From NCBI GenBank assembly GCA_002430405.1, contig DJBM01000078.1, forward strand, positions 1 through 5,814: DNA of 5,814 bases, written 5' to 3'. The notes under the pieces are model-generated. The model was given only the letters and a program-made list of their open reading frames with translations, had not been told where the DNA came from and did not search any database. The translations under genes were made by a program, and so were the position numbers. This document shows, one piece after another, positions 1 to 5,052 of this stretch; positions within the stretch are counted from its first letter, which is position 1; each line of letters opens with the position of its first letter. The stretch comes from Actinobacteria bacterium UBA5976 (GTDB lineage: Bacteria > Actinomycetota > Actinomycetes > S36-B12 > UBA5976).

Positions 1-54
1 GTTTCTAAAGATTCCGATGCCAAGGCTGTTTCTAAAGATTCCGATGCAAAGGCG
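1..54 (+). repeat. 27-bp tandem duplication inside the rplU tail
   Basis: Bases 1-27 and 28-54 are the same 27-mer with two differences (c/a at unit position 21 and t/g at position 27). Each copy encodes VSKDSDAKA, and both differences are silent (GCC/GCA for Ala would be one; Ala GCT/GCG the other, with AAG kept between). The array may extend to the left, because the first copy starts exactly at the window edge. Near-identity at DNA level points to a recent in-frame duplication. Confidence 0.85.
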
Positions 55-240
55 ACTAAAGCGCCTGCATCGGCTGCATCGGCTGCAGCGAAGAAGGCTG
101 CTGCACCCGCTGCAAAGAAAGCTGCTGCACCCGCTGCGAAAAAGGCCGCTCCAGCAAAGAAAGCTGCCCCTGCTAAAAAAGCTGCAGAAAAGAAAGCCGC
201 TCCTGCTAAAAAAGCTGCTCCAAAGAAGAAAGAGAAGTAG
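1..240 (+). CDS. rplU: 50S ribosomal protein L21, C-terminal Lys/Ala-rich tail only (5' end outside window)
   Basis: Frame 1 is open from the first base to the TAG at 238-240 and gives 79 residues with no start codon, so the gene enters from the left. The visible part has two copies of the nonapeptide VSKDSDAKA, a short Ala/Ser linker, and then AKKAAAPA and AKKAAP units ending in KKKEK. By my count 34 of 79 residues are Ala and 23 are Lys. This resembles the basic tails of histone H1-like and some mycobacterial HU proteins and is probably disordered and nucleic-acid binding. The L21 fold (about 100 residues) is not in view. The assignment rests on position: it ends 9 bases before rpmA, and rplU-rpmA-obg is a widely conserved order. 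Some actinobacterial L21 proteins carry such basic extensions (family knowledge). The alternative is another protein with a basic tail. I am confident that it is coding, less so of the name. Confidence 0.75.
   Translation, partial: VSKDSDAKAVSKDSDAKATKAPASAASAAAKKAAAPAAKKAAAPAAKKAAPAKKAAPAKKAAEKKAAPAKKAAPKKKEK
88..222 (+). repeat. In-frame AKKAA[A]P[A] repeat array in the rplU tail
   Basis: From tail residue 30 to 74 the protein is two AKKAAAPA octads, then AKKAAP, AKKAAP, AKKAAE, KKAAP and AKKAAP. The first octads are nearly identical 24-bp DNA units, while later units differ at silent positions (AAA/AAG, GCT/GCC/GCA/GCG). This suggests repeated slippage or unequal recombination followed by drift, with selection keeping the Lys-Lys-Ala-Ala pattern. 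Confidence 0.8.
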
Positions 241-249
241 GTATAACTC

Positions 250-516
250 ATGGCTCATAAAAAGGGTGCCTCCAGCACCAGAAACGGTCGCGATTCAAAT
301 GCCCAACGTTTGGGTGTTAAGCGCTTTGGTGGTCAAGTTGTAAATGCTGGCGAAATCATTGTTCGCCAACGTGGCACGCACTTTCACCCCGGTGAGAATG
401 TAGGTCGCGGTGGAGACGACACATTATTCGCACTTGCTCCAGGAGCTGTACAGTTCGGCAACCGTCGTGGTCGTCGCGTTATCAACATCATCCCAGTTGC
501 AGCTGCTGCTAATTAA
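250..516 (+). CDS. rpmA: 50S ribosomal protein L27
   Basis: L27 of 88 residues, the normal family size. The N-terminus is the classic MAHKKGASSTRNGRDS, followed by AQRLGVKRFGGQ, the RQRGTHFHPG loop and GRGGDDTLFAL. The N-terminal arm of L27 reaches the peptidyl transferase centre of the large subunit and helps position tRNA (family knowledge). There is no cleavable N-terminal extension of the Firmicutes type, so no processing is expected. The ATG at 250 follows the upstream TAG by 9 bases. The only ribosome-binding hint is a weak AGG overlapping that stop (239-241), which suggests translational coupling to the gene before it. The Ala-rich end (VAAAAN) is normal for actinobacteria. Identity is certain from sequence alone. 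Confidence 0.98.
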   Translation: MAHKKGASSTRNGRDSNAQRLGVKRFGGQVVNAGEIIVRQRGTHFHPGENVGRGGDDTLFALAPGAVQFGNRRGRRVINIIPVAAAAN

Positions 517-539
517 TCCCGCAAGAATTTTTTAGTTAG

Positions 540-565
540 GCGGGCCCGCTCGGGCCCGCTTTTCT
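540..565 (+). terminator. Rho-independent terminator-like hairpin between rpmA and obgE
   Basis: GCGGGCCC (540-547) pairs with GGGCCCGC (552-559) around the loop GCTC, giving an 8-bp stem of pure G/C. TTTTCT follows at 560-565. The hairpin comes from a perfect tandem duplication of the palindromic decamer CGGGCCCGCT (541-550 and 551-560). It lies 23 bases after the rpmA stop, which suits the end of an rplU-rpmA transcript. The U tract is short, so read-through into obgE is likely. CCCGC at 518-522 could pair with GCGGG at 540-544 and compete with the stem. Confidence 0.75.
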
Positions 566-570
566 ATTGA

Positions 571-576
571 AAGGAG
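571..576 (+). promoter_or_regulatory. Ribosome binding site that fixes the obgE start
   Basis: AAGGAG lies 5 bases before the ATG at 582. An in-frame TTG at 567 would give five extra residues (MKGEI), but that reading would put this Shine-Dalgarno inside the coding region and leave the TTG only a terminator T run upstream. The ATG at 582 is therefore the start. Confidence 0.85.
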
Positions 577-581
577 AAATC

Positions 582-2120
582 ATGACATCGTTTATCGATC
601 AAGTGACTCTCTACGTTTCAGGCGGTAATGGCGGACATGGGTGCGCTTCAGTTCACCGCGAAAAATTCAAACCATTAGGTGGCCCTGACGGCGGTAACGG
701 CGGTAACGGCGGCGACGTTGTATTGGTTGTAGATCCATCCGTTACAACCCTTTTGGATTTTCATCGAAGTCCACATCGCAGTGCTGGAAACGGAAAGCCC
801 GGCCATGGCGATCATCGCAATGGCGCATTTGGCGAAGGTCTAGAACTTAGTGTTCCCGAAGGCACCGTTGTCTCGTTAACTGATGGAACAGTCTTAACCG
901 ACATGCTGGGAATCGGAACTCGCTTTGTAATTGCGCAGGGCGGTCGCGGGGGACTCGGAAATGCTGCGCTTGCTTCAACTAAAAGAAAAGCGCCTGGCTT
1001 TGCGTTATTGGGCGAAAAAGGAATTACGCGCGACATAGTTTTAGAACTCAAGACAGTTGCTGATGTAGGTCTCGTTGGCTATCCAAGCGCAGGAAAGTCT
1101 TCATTGATCGCAGCAATGTCTGCAGCACGACCAAAAATAGCTGACTACCCATTTACGACTTTGGAGCCAAATTTAGGTGTGGTGCGTTCCGGTGAAATGG
1201 TTTTCACAATGGCTGATGTGCCGGGTCTTATCCCAGGGGCTAGTGAAGGAAAGGGTTTGGGACTTGAATTTCTGCGTCACATTGAAAGATGTGCTGCGCT
1301 GGTTCACGTGCTCGATTGCGCAACATTAGAACCAAATCGTGATCCCCTTACTGACCTTGATGTGATTGAAAATGAACTTAAGCAATACGGCGGCTTAGAA
1401 GATCGACCACGTGTTGTAGTACTTAACAAAATTGACATTCCAGAGGGCCGAGAGCTTGCGGAATTTGTGATACCTGATTTGCATGAACGTGGGTATCAAA
1501 CTTTATTAGTTTCAGCGGTGAGTCATGAAGGTTTACGGGAATTGGGATTCGCGTTAGCAGAAATAGTTAAGTCAGCAAGAGCGCAGGCCATTACCGCGGC
1601 AGAAAATCGACCACGTGTAATTGTGACTCCAAAGTCAGTAGATGACAGTGGATTTAGCGTCGAAGTAGAACGCGCTGGCGCAGATGAAGTTCGTTACCGA
1701 GTGCGCGGCGAGCGACCAGAGCGCTGGATTCACCAAACCGATTTTGCTAACGATGAAGCTGTTGGATATTTAGCTGATCGACTGGCTCGCGCAGGCATTG
1801 AAATTGAATTATCAAAAGCGGGCGCAGTTGCGGGCGACGAAGTTGTAATTGGTGATGGCCCAAGCGCAGTTGTCTTTGATTGGGCTCCAACAGTTGGCGA
1901 TTTGCATCAAGGTCCGCGTGGTACAGATCAGCGCCTTTACGATAAACGACGTCTTACTGCAGATGAGCGACTTGCGATCCATCGGATTCGCCAGTTTGGT
2001 ACCGGAGAAGTTATCGACCCAACGCCCCAAGTTGCCGGCGAGAACGATCCAATAATTTCCGCCCCACTAGTTTTCGCTGACTACATCCCTGAATCTGATG
2101 ATGAGATAGATGAAGGTTAG
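582..2120 (+). CDS. obgE: GTPase Obg (ribosome assembly / stress GTPase)
   Basis: Obg of 512 residues in three parts. The Gly-rich Obg fold covers about residues 1-158 and includes the GGPDGGNGGNGG run. The G domain has G1 GYPSAGKSS (166-174), switch I DYPFTTLEPNLG, G3 DVPG (212-215) followed by LIPGASEGKGLG, G4 NKID (282-285) and G5 near VSAVSHEG. An OCT domain follows at roughly 345-430. The last 80 or so residues are a long actinobacterial-style extension with an acidic end (SDDEIDEG). Obg binds GDP/GTP and the large ribosomal subunit, helps its assembly, and links growth to stress and (p)ppGpp (family knowledge). A strong Shine-Dalgarno sits 5 bases before the ATG. All GTPase motifs are intact. 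The gene follows rplU-rpmA as in most bacteria, but a terminator-like hairpin lies just before it. Its stop overlaps the stop of the opposing flavoenzyme gene. Confidence 0.97.
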   Translation: MTSFIDQVTLYVSGGNGGHGCASVHREKFKPLGGPDGGNGGNGGDVVLVVDPSVTTLLDFHRSPHRSAGNGKPGHGDHRNGAFGEGLELSVPEGTVVSLTDGTVLTDMLGIGTRFVIAQGGRGGLGNAALASTKRKAPGFALLGEKGITRDIVLELKTVADVGLVGYPSAGKSSLIAAMSAARPKIADYPFTTLEPNLGVVRSGEMVFTMADVPGLIPGASEGKGLGLEFLRHIERCAALVHVLDCATLEPNRDPLTDLDVIENELKQYGGLEDRPRVVVLNKIDIPEGRELAEFVIPDLHERGYQTLLVSAVSHEGLRELGFALAEIVKSARAQAITAAENRPRVIVTPKSVDDSGFSVEVERAGADEVRYRVRGERPERWIHQTDFANDEAVGYLADRLARAGIEIELSKAGAVAGDEVVIGDGPSAVVFDWAPTVGDLHQGPRGTDQRLYDKRRLTADERLAIHRIRQFGTGEVIDPTPQVAGENDPIISAPLVFADYIPESDDEIDEG

Positions 2121-3229
2121 TTAGGCAGTTGCCAGCGGGGAGTGGTTTGAGCGCCACCCATTGCTAACTCAGCGGTAATTTTTCCAATTGTTGGAACGAA
2201 CTTAAAGCCGTGACCAGAACACGGTGAACATATAGTGATTGGACCACGCCGATCTAAAATGAAATCTTCTTCGGGCGTATTAGTAAATAGACAAGTTGTC
2301 GCGACTGCAGTTGCTAAATCTAAGCCAGGAAACCAATGCGAAACGTACTCTTTCATTTCCCCAAGATGCTTTTGGCTGATTGCAAAATCTCGGTTATCTG
2401 GATCAATTTCTGCGCGGTCACTCCACGTGCCAACCTTGACACCTTCACCTGGGGTGTAAAGTCCGTAGGCGCTGGCCTCAAGTGGTGAGCCACCTCGACC
2501 ATTTGCGCCGTGATGTAAAAAACTTGGCCAGAGTGACTCGTCTTGCATTGTTGCGATTGGTTGAAAGTGTGCGGGTTGGCCGGCATCAACAATTAGTTTC
2601 GGCAACTTAACTAGGTGGCCCACGAGCTGATTTACCCAGCTTCCAGCAGCAACTACGAGCGAAGGAGTTCGCCAAGTTTGGGTCTGCGTTTCAATTATGG
2701 CGTGATCGCCATCGAGGTGGACTGCAAGAACCGGAGTATTTAAATGAACGTCAACGCCTAGATCAATGTTTCGTTGGATCAGAGTTGAAACAGTTTTATC
2801 CGCTAAGCAGCGCCCGCCATCTGGGCTATAAATTACATGATCTTCGAAGTTCATACCTGGCCATCTAGCGTGCGCCTCACTTGCATCCATTCGCTCATAT
2901 GGGTGGTTGTAGCGATCTAAGCTAATGCCAATTTCGTCGATAGCTTCTTTGTAGCCATGGTCAAGTTGGCCATTTTGTTCAAGTAAGTCAGCGTCGGTGT
3001 CAGCTTCTAATTCGCGCCAATCAAATAATGCTCGAGCAGCTAAGTCGGTATAGAGCGGAGTGCGGTAGGAGAGTCGAAAAATTCGACTTCCACCGTGGGA
3101 ACTGCCCTTGTTGTGAGCGGCGCCAAACTGTTCAAGTAGCGTGACACTTCTGCCATTGAGCGCAAGTTGCCAAGCAGTGGCGCTTCCCATGGCACCCGCA
3201 CCAATTACAACATGGTCAATATTTTGCAA
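2117..3229 (-). CDS. FAD-dependent amine oxidase, monomeric sarcosine oxidase / N-methyltryptophan oxidase family
   Basis: A soluble flavoenzyme of 370 residues, close to the family size. The N-terminal FAD-binding fold has GAGAMG (10-15) and the acidic E33 at the end of the second strand. SSHGGSRIFR (43-52) matches the family's flavin-contact loop. Lys265 in GVKVG matches the oxygen-activating lysine of monomeric sarcosine oxidase, Cys313 in CLFTNTPEEDF is the expected site of covalent FAD attachment, and SGHGFKF (338-344) is the C-terminal signature. These enzymes oxidise secondary or N-methyl amino acids and release H2O2. From memory of the Bacillus enzyme, its Asp47, His269 and Tyr317 correspond here to Gly47, Trp269 and Phe315, so sarcosine may not be the substrate. 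Pipecolate- or proline-like imino acids are alternatives. It starts at TTG with a good Shine-Dalgarno. It is alone on its strand and ends by overlapping the obgE stop by 4 bases. Confidence 0.88.
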   Translation of the reverse strand: MQNIDHVVIGAGAMGSATAWQLALNGRSVTLLEQFGAAHNKGSSHGGSRIFRLSYRTPLYTDLAARALFDWRELEADTDADLLEQNGQLDHGYKEAIDEIGISLDRYNHPYERMDASEAHARWPGMNFEDHVIYSPDGGRCLADKTVSTLIQRNIDLGVDVHLNTPVLAVHLDGDHAIIETQTQTWRTPSLVVAAGSWVNQLVGHLVKLPKLIVDAGQPAHFQPIATMQDESLWPSFLHHGANGRGGSPLEASAYGLYTPGEGVKVGTWSDRAEIDPDNRDFAISQKHLGEMKEYVSHWFPGLDLATAVATTCLFTNTPEEDFILDRRGPITICSPCSGHGFKFVPTIGKITAELAMGGAQTTPRWQLPN

Positions 3230-3237
3230 GACATCAG

Positions 3238-3243
3238 TCCTTT
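3238..3243 (-). promoter_or_regulatory. Ribosome binding site supporting the TTG start of the flavoenzyme gene
   Basis: On the minus strand AAAGGA stands 8 bases before the TTG at 3229-3227. The only ATG between them is out of frame, and the first in-frame ATG (Met14) would remove the beginning of the GxGxxG dinucleotide-binding motif. The TTG is therefore the best start. Confidence 0.75.
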
Positions 3244-3290
3244 AAATTGCAGGGAGTAACACCAGACTAGTTGCAAGTATTCTGGAGAGC

Positions 3291-3857
3291 ATGAGAGTTG
3301 GAATATTGGGCGGCACTTTTGATCCAATTCATATTGGCCACCTCATTGCTGCGAGCGCAGTTCACGAAGAACTGAACCTAGACACAGTGCTGTTTATTCC
3401 GGCTGGGGATCCTTGGCAAAAACATGATCGTGACATCAGCCCAGCACACCAGCGCCTGGAAATGGTCAGCCTAGCCATTGAAGGTGATTCCAGATTCCAG
3501 GTAAGTGACATCGAACTCACCCGCAGTGGTCCAACATATGCCATCGATACCGTGCGTGCGTTGAAGCACGCAAATCCGCAAGATGAATTGTTCTGGATAG
3601 TGGGCTCTGATGCTTTGTCTGGAATTTCAACTTGGCACGAATGGAAAGCATTTGTCTCGGAAGTCAGAGTTGTCGCAGTAAATCGAATTGGGCATGATGA
3701 GAGTGTGCCATTTGATTACTTATCGGTGAATATGCCAGAAGTCAGAATCTCGGCAACGCAATTGCGCGATCGGTTTACCCGCGGTCGTGATACTAGGTAC
3801 GTAGTACCACAGCAAGTTAATGACTACATAGCAAAACATGGACTGTATCGCGCGTGA
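3291..3857 (+). CDS. nadD: Nicotinate-nucleotide adenylyltransferase (NaMN adenylyltransferase)
   Basis: Transfers AMP from ATP to nicotinate mononucleotide to form deamido-NAD, the penultimate step of NAD synthesis, in the cytoplasm. The 188-residue protein has the nucleotidyltransferase signature GGTFDPIHIGH (7-17), the IPAGDPWQK region (36-44) that contacts substrate, TYAIDTV (82-88), WIVGSDAL (102-109) and the C-terminal ISATQLRDR motif (153-161), the family's ISSTxxR. It ends in the usual V...YI...LY pattern. Length and motifs are complete. The ATG at 3291 has GGAG at 3284-3287, slightly close but adequate. It opens a packed plus-strand cluster and its TGA overlaps the GTG of the next gene. 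Its promoter should lie in the 61-base divergent gap; I see no convincing -35/-10 pair there. Confidence 0.96.
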   Translation: MRVGILGGTFDPIHIGHLIAASAVHEELNLDTVLFIPAGDPWQKHDRDISPAHQRLEMVSLAIEGDSRFQVSDIELTRSGPTYAIDTVRALKHANPQDELFWIVGSDALSGISTWHEWKAFVSEVRVVAVNRIGHDESVPFDYLSVNMPEVRISATQLRDRFTRGRDTRYVVPQQVNDYIAKHGLYRA

Positions 3858-4654
3858 ATAGAATCCCCGCTTTTCTTAAGTGGCTTACCAGCTCGTTACT
3901 TGCAATTGCACTTTTAACAGGGGTATTTGTAATTCGAGGTGATGGACAGGCGACACCGCTACCTGCCGAAATTACAGCCGTGCCAAATGCAACACAAGAA
4001 ACTGCGGAACCAGAAGTTGAAATCCACAACCTCATGTTTGCACTCATTGACTCAGGTCAAAAAATTGTTTCAGTGACTGTGATCCGCTACGCCCTTGATG
4101 GAGACAAACTCGCACTAGTCAACATTGATCCAGCAACTTTGATCGTTCCGCCAGGTCAAGGTTTTGTTCCGATTAGCGATGCAGGACTGCAAGGTTCCTT
4201 TGACGGTATCGATAAATCGATCTCTGGAGCGCTTGGTATTCCAATTGATGGCTCAATTTATTTGCAGCGACTGGCATACGCAGGATTAGTGGACAGCATC
4301 GGTGGAATCACCATCGTGTCTGACAATCTTTACCGAGTAAGTGAAGATGGGGAATTTCCACGTTACGTTCGCGTGGGAACTTCTTTGCTTGATGGTAGTG
4401 ACGCAGCAGGGTACGCGATGCGGCGATCTAAATTTGAGTCAACAGATCAGTTCATGGCTAGAGGAAATCAAGTTTTGCGAGCTGTGTTTGAAAACTTACA
4501 AGGCGATCAAGAGCGGGTTGATGAGATATTTTCATCTCTTGGGTCAATCGCTCGCTCAAATGTTCCAACTGCGAGTATCGCAAAGTTGATCATCGTGTTG
4601 CGCGCAGCAAATCTTTGGCCGAGTGCTGACATTTCCCGCCTGCCCGTTAATTAA
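3854..4654 (+). CDS. Membrane-anchored LytR-CpsA-Psr (LCP)-like protein, degenerate catalytic domain
   Basis: A protein of 266 residues: a short basic N-terminus, one membrane helix (about 11-27, LTSSLLAIALLTGVFVI), a Thr/Pro/Glu-rich linker (30-56), then an extracytoplasmic domain. LALVNIDPATLIVPPG, SISGALGIPIDGSIYL, LVDSIGGI and LLDGSDAAGYAMRRSKF...DQFMARGNQVLRAV follow the order of the LCP fold (the SIPRDT region, llgi.id.yv, lvdaiGGV, and L.G..AL.Y.R.R...R..RQ). LCP enzymes attach polymers to peptidoglycan from lipid-linked precursors (family knowledge). Here the SIPRDT arginine position reads Pro93 and the first arginine of the R.R pair reads Met189, so classic activity is doubtful. GTG at 3854 overlaps the nadD TGA (GTGA) with no clear ribosome binding site, which points to translational coupling. 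An LCP-type gene between nadD and rsfS is also found in streptomycetes, as I recall. Fold call moderate; function unknown. Confidence 0.7.
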   Translation: MNRIPAFLKWLTSSLLAIALLTGVFVIRGDGQATPLPAEITAVPNATQETAEPEVEIHNLMFALIDSGQKIVSVTVIRYALDGDKLALVNIDPATLIVPPGQGFVPISDAGLQGSFDGIDKSISGALGIPIDGSIYLQRLAYAGLVDSIGGITIVSDNLYRVSEDGEFPRYVRVGTSLLDGSDAAGYAMRRSKFESTDQFMARGNQVLRAVFENLQGDQERVDEIFSSLGSIARSNVPTASIAKLIIVLRAANLWPSADISRLPVN

Positions 4655-4692
4655 GTAGTCTTAAGTGGATAAAAGAGAGAGTGTGGAATTTC

Positions 4693-5052
4693 GTGGCTGC
4701 AACTGAACATGCCTTAAAGATTGCAAAGGTCGCAGCGCAGGCAGCTTTTGATAAAAAGGGTGAAAACATTGTGCTGCTTGATGTCAGTGAGCACTTAGTT
4801 ATTACTGACGTATTCTTAATTGCCTCTGCTGATAATGAGCGACAAGTTAAGGCAATCATTGATGCGATTGAAGAGACTTTGAGCGCAATTGGCGTAGAGC
4901 CGATCCGCCGCGAAGGGGATCGAGAAGGCCGATGGGTGCTACTTGATTACTTTGAAATCGTGGTCCACGTGCAGCAAGACGAAGAACGCAGCTTGTATGA
5001 CCTTGAGCGACTGTGGAGTGACTGTCCAAAAATTGCAATGGAATTGGTATGA
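4693..5052 (+). CDS. rsfS: Ribosomal silencing factor RsfS
   Basis: RsfS (DUF143/Iojap family), 119 residues from the chosen start. It binds ribosomal protein L14 on the large subunit and blocks subunit joining when nutrients are short (family knowledge). Signature stretches are VLLDVSEHLVITDVFLIASADNERQV, PIRREGDREGRWVLLDYFEIVVHV and ERSLYDLERLW near the end; in this text only their key parts matter: LDVS, ITD, RREG, W.LLDY...VVHV. Two starts are possible: GTG at 4681 (adds MWNF) or GTG at 4693, giving MAATEHAL. The second matches the common actinobacterial beginning MTATDRAL and is preferred, although its ribosome binding site is weak (TGGAA at 4684-4688, or the AGAGAGAG purines further up). 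The stop overlaps the next start (ATGA). The place after nadD is the classic one. Confidence 0.95.
   Translation: MAATEHALKIAKVAAQAAFDKKGENIVLLDVSEHLVITDVFLIASADNERQVKAIIDAIEETLSAIGVEPIRREGDREGRWVLLDYFEIVVHVQQDEERSLYDLERLWSDCPKIAMELV

Noticed and set aside
17..343. A 108-residue open frame rich in Arg, Leu and Lys on the plus strand.
   Set aside because: It is a shifted reading of the rplU tail repeats that then runs into rpmA. The real frame is frame 1, which has no start codon in the window because the gene begins to the left.
691..717. Short GGCGGTAAC tandem repeat in obgE.
   Set aside because: It encodes the glycine-rich GGNGGNGG run expected in the Obg domain.
1401..1621. A repeated ATCGACCACGTGT at about 1402 and 1607 inside obgE, containing the palindrome CACGTG.
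   Set aside because: It is two chance copies from similar codons for (D/N)RPRV in a coding region, with no further copies or regular spacing.
2139..2159. Imperfect hairpin GG-A-GTGG / CCACCC just after the obgE stop, considered as a terminator.
   Set aside because: It has a bulge and no T run on either strand, and it lies within the coding region of the opposing gene.
3230..3290. Promoters and operator in the divergent gap between the flavoenzyme gene and nadD.
   Set aside because: A TATTCT at 3278-3283 and a minus-strand TTGCAA at 3276-3271 were considered, but no properly spaced partner elements or clear palindromic operator were found.
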